Part shown: positions 15,925-23,781 of the stretch, piece by piece
Position numbering within the stretch: the first letter of the stretch is position 1
Layout of the letters: every line of letters begins with the position of its first letter
Source of the DNA: Syntrophorhabdaceae bacterium
GTDB lineage: Bacteria > Desulfobacterota > Syntrophorhabdia > Syntrophorhabdales > Syntrophorhabdaceae
Direction of reading: 5' to 3'
DNA length: 64,000 nucleotides
NCBI GenBank assembly: GCA_036504895.1
Contig: DASXUJ010000011.1
Location: 1 to 64,000 of the forward strand
The notes under the pieces: generated by a model
Seen by the model: only the letters and a program-made list of their open reading frames with translations
The model's database searches: none
Told to the model about the DNA's origin: nothing
Made by a program: the position numbers and the translations under genes

Positions 15925-18747
15925 ATGAGTAACGGCGTGAGTTACGCACAATCTGTCGAAGAAGTCTTAAAGGCTTTCGAAACAGACCTCGATAAGGGTT
16001 TAAGCGATGCCGAGGTCAAGGCCCGTATCGCCAAGTACGGCAAGAACGAGCTCCAGGAGAAAGAGAAGCCGAGCTTCTTCACCCTCCTTATGCGGCAGTT
16101 CGCCAACTTCCTTGTTATCATCCTCATCATCGCCGCGGTCGTCTCCCTGGCGCTGGGAGAATGGATCGACGCGGTCGCCATCCTCGTCATCGTCATCTTA
16201 AATGCGGTGGTGGGCGTGGTCCAGGAATCGAAAGCAGAGGAAGCACTGGCCGCCCTCAAGAAGATGTCGGCCCCCAATGCCCAGGTCATACGAAACGGCC
16301 ACCAGGTATCGATCCCCTCGGCAGAGCTCGTCCCGGGCGATATCATCATGCTGGAGGCAGGCAACTACGTACCCGCCGACATGCGCCTCGTGGAGACAGT
16401 GAACCTGAAGGTAGAGGAAGCCTCTTTGACCGGAGAGTCGGTGCCGGTAGAGAAGGAGGCTCGCGCGCTTCTGGTAGAAGATATCCCCTTAGGAGACAGG
16501 ACCAACTCCGCCTTCATGAGTACCCTCATCTCCTACGGGAGGGGCAAAGGCATCGTCACGGGCACGGGCATGAATACGGAGATCGGAAGAATCGCCGAGA
16601 TGCTCCAGTCCTATGAGGAAGAGGCAACCCCCTTGCAGATCAAGCTCGATGAGCTCGCCAAGTGGCTGGGCATCATCTGCCTCGTCATCTGCGGCTTCAT
16701 CTTCGTCTATGGACTGGTCCGCTTCACCACCTTGTCCGATATCTTCAGTAAAGGCTTCATGGCCTACCTCATCGCGGAGAAGGCAACGATCGTCGAGCTC
16801 TTCATGTCGGCCGTCAGCCTCGCCATCGCCGCCGTGCCCGAGGGGCTCCCCGCGGTCGTCACCATATGCCTCGCCATCGGCATGCAGAGGATGATCCGTA
16901 GACACGCATTGATAAGAAAGCTCCCCGCGGTAGAGACCTTGGGATGCGCCACCGTCATCTGTACGGATAAGACGGGAACCTTAACCCAGAATGAGATGAC
17001 CGTGGTCCAGGGTTGGGCCGACGGCAAGCTTTTCCACCTGTCCGGCCAGGGATATAACCCCTCCGGCGACTTCTCCTTAAATGGAGGAGCCCTCAAGGCA
17101 GAAGCGGACGTCTCGATCTGCGCCCTCCTCTATGGGGGACTGCTCTGCTCGGACGCGAAGCTCGAGCAGTTCAACGAAGACGGCGCCCAGGGCTGGCGTA
17201 TAGTCGGTGACCCCACGGAAGGCGCATTAGTAGTCGCCGCAGCCAAGGCGGGCCTCTGGAGAGAGGCGACCGAGAAGGCAATGCCCCGGGTCATGGAGAT
17301 ACCCTTCGACTCCGACAGGAAGAGAATGACCACCGTCCACGAATGGAAGAACGGCGCGGGCAAGAGCCCCGTCTTCGGCGACAATAACATATTAGCCTTC
17401 GTGAAGGGCGCGCCCGACATCATCCTGAACCTCTCCGACACGATCGTCTCCGGGGGTGAGGCAGTGCCTCTCACGGAGGAGATGAAAAAGAATATCCTCT
17501 CCGCCAACCATGATATGGCGACCCAGGCCCTCCGGGTCCTGGCAATCGCCTGCAGGTCGATGCCTGAGGTCCCCCAGGGGCAGGGCTTCGAGACGGTGGA
17601 GACGGGACTCACCTTCGTGGGCCTCATGGCCATGATCGACCCTGCGAGGCCCGAGGCCCAGGCAGCGGTCGCCGTGGCGCGTAAGGCCGGACTGCGCACC
17701 GTCATGGTCACAGGAGACCATAAGGATACGGCAGTCGCCATTGCGGGAAAGATCGGGCTCCTCACCCCGGACGGCATCGTCCTGACCGGAGAAGAGCTCG
17801 ACCGGATGAGCGACGAGGAGCTTACCTCCAAGATCGACCGGTTAAACGCCTGTTGCAGGGTCTCGCCCCAGCATAAGACCCGGATCGTCGATGCCTTCAA
17901 GGCCAAGGGCCATGTGGCGGCCATGACCGGCGACGGGGTGAACGATGCCCCTGCATTGAAAAGGGCAAACATCGGCGTGGCCATGGGCATCACCGGTACG
18001 GACGTCTCCAAGCAGACTGCCGACATGGTGCTCACCGACGACAACTTCGCCTCCATCGTCTCCGCCATCGCGGAAGGCCGGGTGATCTACTCCAATATCA
18101 GAAAGTTCGTCTTTTACCTTATCTCCTGTAACATCGGCGAGATCCTCATCATCTTCCTCGCCATGCTCTTCGGGATGCCCATGCCCCTAAAGCCGGTCCA
18201 GCTCCTTATCCTGAACTTAGTCACCGACGGGGCCCCTGCCCTTGCCTTGGGGCTCGAGAAGGGAGAGCCGGACCTGATGGACCAGCCGCCGCGCTCTACC
18301 AAAGAGCCGGTCATAAACGGGGAGATGGCATTCTCCGCGGGCGTGCAGGCAGTGGTCATGACCGCCCTCGTCTTAGGCGTCTTCGCCATCGCCCTGGGCA
18401 GATACCCCGGCAACTCCGCCTACGCAGAGACAATCGCCTTCACGACCCTCTGTATGTCGGAGCTCGTCAGGGCCTTTACCGCCCGCTCCCAGTACCACTC
18501 GGTCTTCTCCATCGGCGTCTTCTCCAACAAGTCGATGAACTGGGCGACCATGGGATCGGCGGTGCTCGTGCTCTTTATCGTCTATGTGCCTTTCCTCCAG
18601 CCTATTTTCGACACCGTCTCACTGGGCGTCAACGACTGGCTCCTCATGATCCCCTTCATCTTCGGCAACGCCATCGCAGCGGAGCTTACGAAGATCTACC
18701 TGCGTCACAGGATGGCGAAAAGAAAGGTAGTACTGGCCGCAAACTGA
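15925..18747 (+). CDS. P2A (SERCA-like) Ca2+-transporting P-type ATPase
   Basis: A 940-residue inner-membrane pump that would export Ca2+ using ATP. Domains in order: N-terminal cation-ATPase domain (1-75), two helices, actuator with TGES (about 175), M3-M4, phosphorylation site D348 in CTDKTGTLT, nucleotide domain, hinge TGDGVNDAP, and six C-terminal helices. The Ca2+ ligands known from SERCA are conserved: E306 in VPEGLP (M4), N736 and E739 in SCNIGE (M5), N764, T767 and D768 in NLVTDG (M6). This argues for Ca2+ rather than Na+, H+ or Mg2+; the M8 ligand cannot be placed with confidence. AGGAGGAG sits 7 nt before the ATG. The gene is monocistronic, preceded by a leader with an internal terminator and followed by a terminator. 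Confidence 0.9.
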   Translation: MSNGVSYAQSVEEVLKAFETDLDKGLSDAEVKARIAKYGKNELQEKEKPSFFTLLMRQFANFLVIILIIAAVVSLALGEWIDAVAILVIVILNAVVGVVQESKAEEALAALKKMSAPNAQVIRNGHQVSIPSAELVPGDIIMLEAGNYVPADMRLVETVNLKVEEASLTGESVPVEKEARALLVEDIPLGDRTNSAFMSTLISYGRGKGIVTGTGMNTEIGRIAEMLQSYEEEATPLQIKLDELAKWLGIICLVICGFIFVYGLVRFTTLSDIFSKGFMAYLIAEKATIVELFMSAVSLAIAAVPEGLPAVVTICLAIGMQRMIRRHALIRKLPAVETLGCATVICTDKTGTLTQNEMTVVQGWADGKLFHLSGQGYNPSGDFSLNGGALKAEADVSICALLYGGLLCSDAKLEQFNEDGAQGWRIVGDPTEGALVVAAAKAGLWREATEKAMPRVMEIPFDSDRKRMTTVHEWKNGAGKSPVFGDNNILAFVKGAPDIILNLSDTIVSGGEAVPLTEEMKKNILSANHDMATQALRVLAIACRSMPEVPQGQGFETVETGLTFVGLMAMIDPARPEAQAAVAVARKAGLRTVMVTGDHKDTAVAIAGKIGLLTPDGIVLTGEELDRMSDEELTSKIDRLNACCRVSPQHKTRIVDAFKAKGHVAAMTGDGVNDAPALKRANIGVAMGITGTDVSKQTADMVLTDDNFASIVSAIAEGRVIYSNIRKFVFYLISCNIGEILIIFLAMLFGMPMPLKPVQLLILNLVTDGAPALALGLEKGEPDLMDQPPRSTKEPVINGEMAFSAGVQAVVMTALVLGVFAIALGRYPGNSAYAETIAFTTLCMSELVRAFTARSQYHSVFSIGVFSNKSMNWATMGSAVLVLFIVYVPFLQPIFDTVSLGVNDWLLMIPFIFGNAIAAELTKIYLRHRMAKRKVVLAAN

Positions 18748-18766
18748 CCCTTTCACCAGCTTACAT

Positions 18767-18798
18767 AAAAAAGGCGCCGGCTTCCCCGGCGCCTTTTT
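18767..18798. terminator. bidirectional intrinsic terminator after the ATPase
   Basis: An A-run (18767-18772), GGCGCCGG (18773-18780), a 5-nt loop, CCGGCGCC (18786-18793) and a T-run make an 8-bp GC stem flanked by A and T tracts, so it can work in both directions. Confidence 0.9.
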
Positions 18799-18838
18799 CT
18801 TTCCCTCAATCGGGAATAAGTTGAATTTAAAGGGCCGG

Positions 18839-18866
18839 TTGACATATCGTTTCCAGTGTATAGATT
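18839..18866 (+). promoter_or_regulatory. promoter directly before msrB
   Basis: TTGACA at 18839-18844 and TAGATT at 18861-18866 are 16 nt apart (an overlapping TATAGA is 14 nt away). The predicted start lies within a few bases of the ATG at 18873, giving an essentially leaderless message. Confidence 0.5.
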
Positions 18867-18872
18867 TTAGGT

Positions 18873-19496
18873 ATGAAAATTTATCGCCAATCGGCGGCAA
18901 AGATAATGGGGGTGGTCTTTTGCATTCTCATTCCCCTGTTCCTGTGCCTAATTCCCTTTGCATGGAGCGCGGGAAAAGACGCACCCTCGGGGTCCACACC
19001 GACAGTACATGAGGGAGGCAATATGCAGACCCGTGGCCACACCGATTGGAGGCATTTCAAAAAGCCTGACGACGCCGCCCTCAAGAAAATGCTTACGCCG
19101 ATGCAATACAAGGTTACTCAAAAGAAGGGGACCGAGCCTCCTTTTAAAAACGAATATGACGGTAACCACAGGGAAGGCATATATGTCGATGTAGTCTCAG
19201 GGGAGCCCCTATACAGCTCTCTCGACAAATTCGACTCGGGCACCGGCTGGCCGAGCTTCACAAGGCCCCTTGAACCCGGAAATATCGTGGAGAAAGAGGA
19301 TAGGAGTTTTTTCACGAAACGGACCGAAGTCAGGAGCGCCCATGGCGATTCGCATCTCGGCCATGTTTTTCCGGATGGACCGCCCCCGACGGGTCTCAGG
19401 TATTGCATGAATTCGGCTGCATTGCGCTTCGTTCCCAGGGAGGACCTTGAGAAAGAAGGGTACGGAGAGTACGTCCGGCTTTTCCGCACGAAATAG
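18873..19496 (+). CDS. msrB: exported peptide methionine (R)-S-oxide reductase
   Basis: Reduces methionine-R-sulfoxide in proteins, here outside the cytoplasm because residues 1-33 form a signal peptide (hydrophobic core 12-30, ending AWSAG). The 207-residue protein carries the MsrB domain at about 60-200: [25 protein letters not shown] and the catalytic C178 in RYCMNS. The structural zinc CxxC pairs are absent, and the common recycling Cys before GWPSF is replaced by Thr (T124), so it should be a one-Cys form needing an external thiol donor. No clear ribosome-binding site precedes the ATG. It converges with the DUF362 gene, ending 1 nt away. Confidence 0.9.
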   Translation: MKIYRQSAAKIMGVVFCILIPLFLCLIPFAWSAGKDAPSGSTPTVHEGGNMQTRGHTDWRHFKKPDDAALKKMLTPMQYKVTQKKGTEPPFKNEYDGNHREGIYVDVVSGEPLYSSLDKFDSGTGWPSFTRPLEPGNIVEKEDRSFFTKRTEVRSAHGDSHLGHVFPDGPPPTGLRYCMNSAALRFVPREDLEKEGYGEYVRLFRTK

Positions 19497-19497
19497 A

Positions 19498-20565
19498 CTA
19501 TTTTAAAGTGATCGCCTTCTCGGGGCAGACTTCCTGGCAACAAAAGCAGGCGATGCAGGCATTCCCGTCCACGACCGGAACAGACTCCACCATCGAAAGG
19601 GCGGATACAGGGCACTGGTTCACACAGGCGCCGCAGCCCGTACACCATTCAGGGTCGGCCGAAGGCTTGAGAACGGTCTTGCTGAGGAGCACCTCCATCA
19701 TGCCTTCATTGTCGAGTATCGCCTCCCCGCCCAAAGGGGGCAGCTTGAAACCGGGAATCCGGCGGAGGCGACCTATAATTTCAATTGTGTTCAAATCATA
19801 GTCCCCGAGACCCTCCTCCTTTGCTTTTTGAAGAAATCTCAGGCGACCTGGATCGCATCCCATCATGAAGGCTACCACTCCATCCATCGCCACGGCGTTA
19901 TCGGAGGCCAGCAGGAGGCCTATGTCGCGGAGATCGGGCGAGGCAGGGCCACTGCCCTCCATACCCACTATGGCGTCCATAATGAAAAGGTCCGGCACCC
20001 GGATACGGAAGACGTCCACTATCATTTCATGGAAGCGGACCGCTGAACCCGCCTCCTTGTGGAGCCTTGCTTTCTGTGCGCCCGGCAGAAACCCGTAGCT
20101 GTTCTTGATCGCCCCCGTCATTACAGTCAAACCGTGGGTCTTGAATTTGGGCAGGCTGATGATGATGTCAGCTTCCTTCACAATGAGCGAGACGCTTACT
20201 TCGGGTAGAAAATCGGGGTTGAATGCCATTTTCTCGGACTCATTGCCGATATTCATATAGTGACCCTTCGCGGCCTCTAAAAGTCCGGTCCGGGCAAAAC
20301 TATCCTCGTTGGCCCCATAACAGAAAATGCCCGGATTGTCTCCCACGATTAACATTTTGGGGGACATCGCCTCCACCCTCTCCACCACTGCGCGCAGCAC
20401 CGCCGGGTGGGTGGTGATGCCTTCGTCGGGGGTCGAGCCGCGAAGCACGTTCGGTTTGAGAAGCACCTTCTTGCCCGTGCAGACGAGAGGGAAAAGGCTG
20501 AAGACTCTATCTATCGCCTCTCTCACCATTTCATAGCTGGTCTCCTCAATCATTACCTTCGCCAT
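19498..20565 (-). CDS. DUF362 protein with C-terminal 2[4Fe-4S] ferredoxin domain
   Basis: A 355-residue cytoplasmic iron-sulfur protein. The N-terminal 280 residues are the DUF362 domain (KVLLKPNVLRGSTPDEGITTHP, later MDAIVGMEGSGP), and the last 60 carry two complete cluster motifs, CTGCGACVNQCP and CIACFCCQEVCP. Such proteins are common in anaerobic bacteria and archaea, but the reaction is not known. No redox partner is adjacent; the next gene on the strand is an O-methyltransferase 40 nt upstream, and the two may be co-transcribed. Confidence 0.85.
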   Translation of the reverse strand: MAKVMIEETSYEMVREAIDRVFSLFPLVCTGKKVLLKPNVLRGSTPDEGITTHPAVLRAVVERVEAMSPKMLIVGDNPGIFCYGANEDSFARTGLLEAAKGHYMNIGNESEKMAFNPDFLPEVSVSLIVKEADIIISLPKFKTHGLTVMTGAIKNSYGFLPGAQKARLHKEAGSAVRFHEMIVDVFRIRVPDLFIMDAIVGMEGSGPASPDLRDIGLLLASDNAVAMDGVVAFMMGCDPGRLRFLQKAKEEGLGDYDLNTIEIIGRLRRIPGFKLPPLGGEAILDNEGMMEVLLSKTVLKPSADPEWCTGCGACVNQCPVSALSMVESVPVVDGNACIACFCCQEVCPEKAITLK

Positions 20566-20605
20566 AGGGACCCCCCAACAATTACCGTTTTGCAGACGGC
20601 GCAGC

Positions 20606-21589
20606 TCATGCAGGTCTGCGCGCCTCTACAAGGCAGTCCATCCTGTCGCCCGATCTCACGATTTTTACCTGGCCGAAGCCCGCTTTTTCAAGAGTCGTCT
20701 TTACTTCATCGAAAGTGTAGGTGTCGCCTTCCGGGGTATTGACGAGCATATTAAGCGCGAACAGGGCCCCTGAAGCCGGCGTGGTCCTGGTTTCATCCAT
20801 GATGTGGTCCCTTATGAGGAGGACTCCTCCGGGAATGAGGGCGCTATGGACATTCCTGTAAAGGCGGACGTTCTCTTCCTGACTGTTCTGGTGGATGATC
20901 GCCGAGAGAAGGGCCAGGTCAAAACCTTTCGGCAGATCATCCTGCAGGTAATCACCCGTTTCGAATGAGACACGCTCATGGAACCCCTCCGCCGCCATCC
21001 TTTCCCGGGCCAGCGGAATAACCGGCGCAAGATCGAAAATCGTCGCTTTCATTCCGGGGTTCTTCCTTAAGAACGCGGCAGTATAAGTTCCCGAAGCGCC
21101 GCCCACGTCGAGAAGCATCTTGTAAGGCGCAAGATCATAGCTGTCCGCTATCTCCGTGGAAAGGTCCCTTCCGATTACATGCATGGCGCCTATGAAAGCC
21201 GCCCTGCTTTGTTCGTCCATCTTCTCCTGCTCCCTTTTCACCGGACTTCCTTCCCGTACCGTATCCGTGAGGCGGCTCCAGCTCTGCCACAACCTCACCA
21301 GGTGAAGGATCATGGGCAGGATGGTCTCCTCATGGCGGGAGGAGAGATAGGCGCCGGTATCGGTGAGCCGGTATCGATCCTCTTCCCTGGAGAGGAGGCC
21401 AAGGGCCGCGAGATAATCGAGGGTCCTCGTGAGGGCCCTCTGATCAAGGGTTAAGCTGCGGGCCAGCTCGATTGCGGTTGAAGGCTGCCTGTCGAGGCAC
21501 GTAAAGAGATCGAGCTCTGCCGCGGTGAGGATTACACGGCTTTTCATGAAATGGAAGGCTTCGGCAGTAAGGGTCTCATATCTTTCCAT
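20606..21589 (-). CDS. SAM-dependent O-methyltransferase (family 2)
   Basis: A 327-residue methyltransferase with an N-terminal winged-helix dimerisation domain (LTAAELDLFTCLDRQPSTA; TLDYLAALGLLSREEDRYRL) and a Rossmann SAM domain whose motif I is LLDVGGASGTYTAAF. It resembles acetylserotonin/hydroxyindole O-methyltransferase-like proteins and bacterial secondary-metabolite methyltransferases. The catalytic His is plausibly in LLSAIIHQNSQEENV. The substrate cannot be inferred. GGAGAC precedes the ATG at short spacing. Confidence 0.8.
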   Translation of the reverse strand: MERYETLTAEAFHFMKSRVILTAAELDLFTCLDRQPSTAIELARSLTLDQRALTRTLDYLAALGLLSREEDRYRLTDTGAYLSSRHEETILPMILHLVRLWQSWSRLTDTVREGSPVKREQEKMDEQSRAAFIGAMHVIGRDLSTEIADSYDLAPYKMLLDVGGASGTYTAAFLRKNPGMKATIFDLAPVIPLARERMAAEGFHERVSFETGDYLQDDLPKGFDLALLSAIIHQNSQEENVRLYRNVHSALIPGGVLLIRDHIMDETRTTPASGALFALNMLVNTPEGDTYTFDEVKTTLEKAGFGQVKIVRSGDRMDCLVEARRPA

Positions 21590-21621
21590 TTTTGTCTCCT
21601 TGATTGTCTATTTGCCCGCTT

Positions 21622-23178
21622 TCAAAGGAACTGCTTCAGGGCTTTGATAATATCGTGAAGCTTCTCTTCCGTGTTGAGCCGCAGCATTCTGTAATAGGGG
21701 AGCTCCACGGGCTCTTCCATATCCCGCATCTGCTGCTCGAGAATCCCTGCATGGGCATCGGACGCGTCTTTTCCCTCTTCCATCCTCCTTGCGATCCTGT
21801 CCCTGAGTATCGCTTCTTTCGCAAAACAGTGAACGAAGAACGGATTAAAGCCCTCCGCCATGCACATCTCATAGAAGTTTCTCCGCTGGTTCTTTTTAAG
21901 AAAGGTGGCATCCACCACCACCTTCCTTCCCGCCTGCACGTGACGACCTGTTTCCTCCAGCAACGCGCAGTACACATCCCTCGTAAGGGTCTCCGAATAT
22001 ATACCCTCTCCATACCCGGTGTATCGGTGCTCTTCCGGGCCCAAACCTTCCATGCCTTTCCTTATCTCGTCCGATCTCAGTATAATCCGGTCGTTCGAAA
22101 AATCGCGGGCGATAGCCGATTTCCCGGCTCCTGAAAGGCCCATGAAGATTACGGGGTTAAAGGGCCTCTTATCAAAATTCAAATAATATTCAGCGAGATG
22201 GAAATATTCCCCGGCGTCCCTGAGGCTCTTCTCTTTCTCCCCTCCATCAGTCAGCCCGCGGGCCCTGAACCCCTCCACTTTCCCCCTCACTACAGCTCTA
22301 TAGATTTTGTAAAATCGCAAAAGCTCATCATCCATCGACTCCCGGTTATCGGTAAAATAGGTCTTATAAAAGGCGGATGAAAGGTCGAACCTGGCCCGGT
22401 ACTCCATATCCATGAAAAGAAAGGCAATATCCTCCAGGACATCGATAATTCTGAAAGATTCATTAAATTCGATACAATCGAAAATGATGGGTGGATCGGA
22501 GAGGCAGATGTGCTGGGTGTGGAGGTCGCCATGGCCTTCTCTTACGTATCCTTGACTCCTTCTCGTTTCAAGGTACTCTTTCTTTTCCGCGAGAAACCCC
22601 CTGGTGTAAGAGATGAGCTGTTCGAACAACCGGTCTTCAATGGTCTCTCCGCGATATGAATCGATTTGAGCAAAATTCTCTTCCGCCGCCTTCCGGATAG
22701 CCTCGAGGCCGCCGTATCTCACCCCCTTATATACCCGCGCCCCCCGGTGGAAACCGGCAAGGGTGCGGCCCACGGGACCAAGCCTGCCGAAGAGCGGCCT
22801 GCCTTGCTCTATAAGGCTGTAAAGGAGGCACTCCATCGGGATTTTCCTCATCTTCACGGCATACTCGGCAATGCGGCCCCCTGCAGGTTCCGAGAAAGAA
22901 TATTCCTCTCCCTTTTGATAAATAGGGACTACGCCGAGATAGGTGTCGCCTGCAAGGCGCGAATTGAGCTTGACCTCCTGACGGCAGAAGAAATGGCGTT
23001 TCGAGAGGGAGGTGAAATCGAGAAAACCGAAAGCAACGGGTTTCTTGATCTTATAGACGAAGTGGTCGCACAGAAAAACGTGGGATATGTGGGTCTCGAG
23101 ATGGGTGATTTGAAAAGAAGGATCCGGGTAATGTGCCGGATCGAGCATGAATCGAAGTAATCCTGAGTCGGTTTCCAT
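21622..23178 (-). CDS. aminoglycoside-phosphotransferase-like kinase fused to P-loop kinase
   Basis: A 518-residue cytoplasmic fusion. The first 320 residues follow the APH/choline kinase fold (FVYKIKKPVAFGF for the ATP lysine; GHGDLHTQHICL for the catalytic loop; IFDCIEF for the metal Asp). The last 180 residues are an AAA_33/gluconate-kinase-like P-loop domain with GLSGAGKSAIA and the RSDEIRKGM motif, plus a lid ERRMEEGKDASDA. This fusion family is widespread in Proteobacteria without an established substrate. AAGGAG precedes the ATG. Confidence 0.8.
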   Translation of the reverse strand: METDSGLLRFMLDPAHYPDPSFQITHLETHISHVFLCDHFVYKIKKPVAFGFLDFTSLSKRHFFCRQEVKLNSRLAGDTYLGVVPIYQKGEEYSFSEPAGGRIAEYAVKMRKIPMECLLYSLIEQGRPLFGRLGPVGRTLAGFHRGARVYKGVRYGGLEAIRKAAEENFAQIDSYRGETIEDRLFEQLISYTRGFLAEKKEYLETRRSQGYVREGHGDLHTQHICLSDPPIIFDCIEFNESFRIIDVLEDIAFLFMDMEYRARFDLSSAFYKTYFTDNRESMDDELLRFYKIYRAVVRGKVEGFRARGLTDGGEKEKSLRDAGEYFHLAEYYLNFDKRPFNPVIFMGLSGAGKSAIARDFSNDRIILRSDEIRKGMEGLGPEEHRYTGYGEGIYSETLTRDVYCALLEETGRHVQAGRKVVVDATFLKKNQRRNFYEMCMAEGFNPFFVHCFAKEAILRDRIARRMEEGKDASDAHAGILEQQMRDMEEPVELPYYRMLRLNTEEKLHDIIKALKQFL

Positions 23179-23274
23179 GCCTCTCCTTAAAAGAGAATAT
23201 AATCCTGAAATCGGTGGGTCGCAAGAAATGCGCGATTCATTGTCTCTTTCCTTGAGAGGCGGTGATATGAAAGA

Positions 23275-23484
23275 TTAACGGCTCTTCTTGGGTTGCCTCT
23301 CTATGTCCCAGACTCCTTCCGCGGTTAATTCATCCTCCATCTGCCTGCGTCGCTGCAGGATTTCCTCCTGGCTGTAATCTATTTCGATATTTCTCTTGAA
23401 AAACGAACAGTGGATGTGCCGGGCCCTGTATACCCCGCACTCCACACATTTTTCCCCTGAAACGGGACACGTCACTTTTCCCAT
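23275..23484 (-). CDS. small cysteine-rich protein
   Basis: A 69-residue protein whose first 27 residues hold C6, C13, C16 and C27 (CPVSGEKCVECG, then HIHC), suggesting a metal or Fe-S site, followed by a charged helical tail. The ATG has a GTGA-type weak site only. It lies 96 nt upstream of the APH-fusion gene on the same strand. Function not recognised. Confidence 0.55.
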   Translation of the reverse strand: MGKVTCPVSGEKCVECGVYRARHIHCSFFKRNIEIDYSQEEILQRRRQMEDELTAEGVWDIERQPKKSR

Positions 23485-23781
23485 GGTTCACCTCATTCCT
23501 TCTTTAAAACCGTGCCGGTTTTATTTTCGTGCTATCATGTACCTGGTTCAGCAGAGCCCATTCAGCGCCTGCAATCACCGGGGCGCGTTGATAATCCTTA
23601 CACCCGGTCAAATAATAGCATATTTTGCTCCGGGGTCAAAGTGATCTCTCCTTGTGGCGAGAAGCTTTGCGGTAAAGACGGAGGGACCCTTTCTCCTGAA
23701 GCACGTCACAATCCGTGCTCTATTCATCCGTCGCCTCCGTTAACGATGAATTGCTTGTAATCTTCATGAGTCTGTAATAAA
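23485..23781. other. intergenic region before the Cache-channel gene
   Basis: No gene or strong hairpin seen in this divergent gap. A TAATAA box ends about 3 nt before the ATG at 23782, so if it is a -10 element the true start may be the in-frame ATG at 23803. Confidence 0.4.

Noticed and set aside
15925-18747. Recent horizontal transfer of the Ca2+-ATPase
   Set aside because: Codon use looks biased, but so does cheA; this could be high expression, and no mobile-element boundaries or composition break could be shown by eye.
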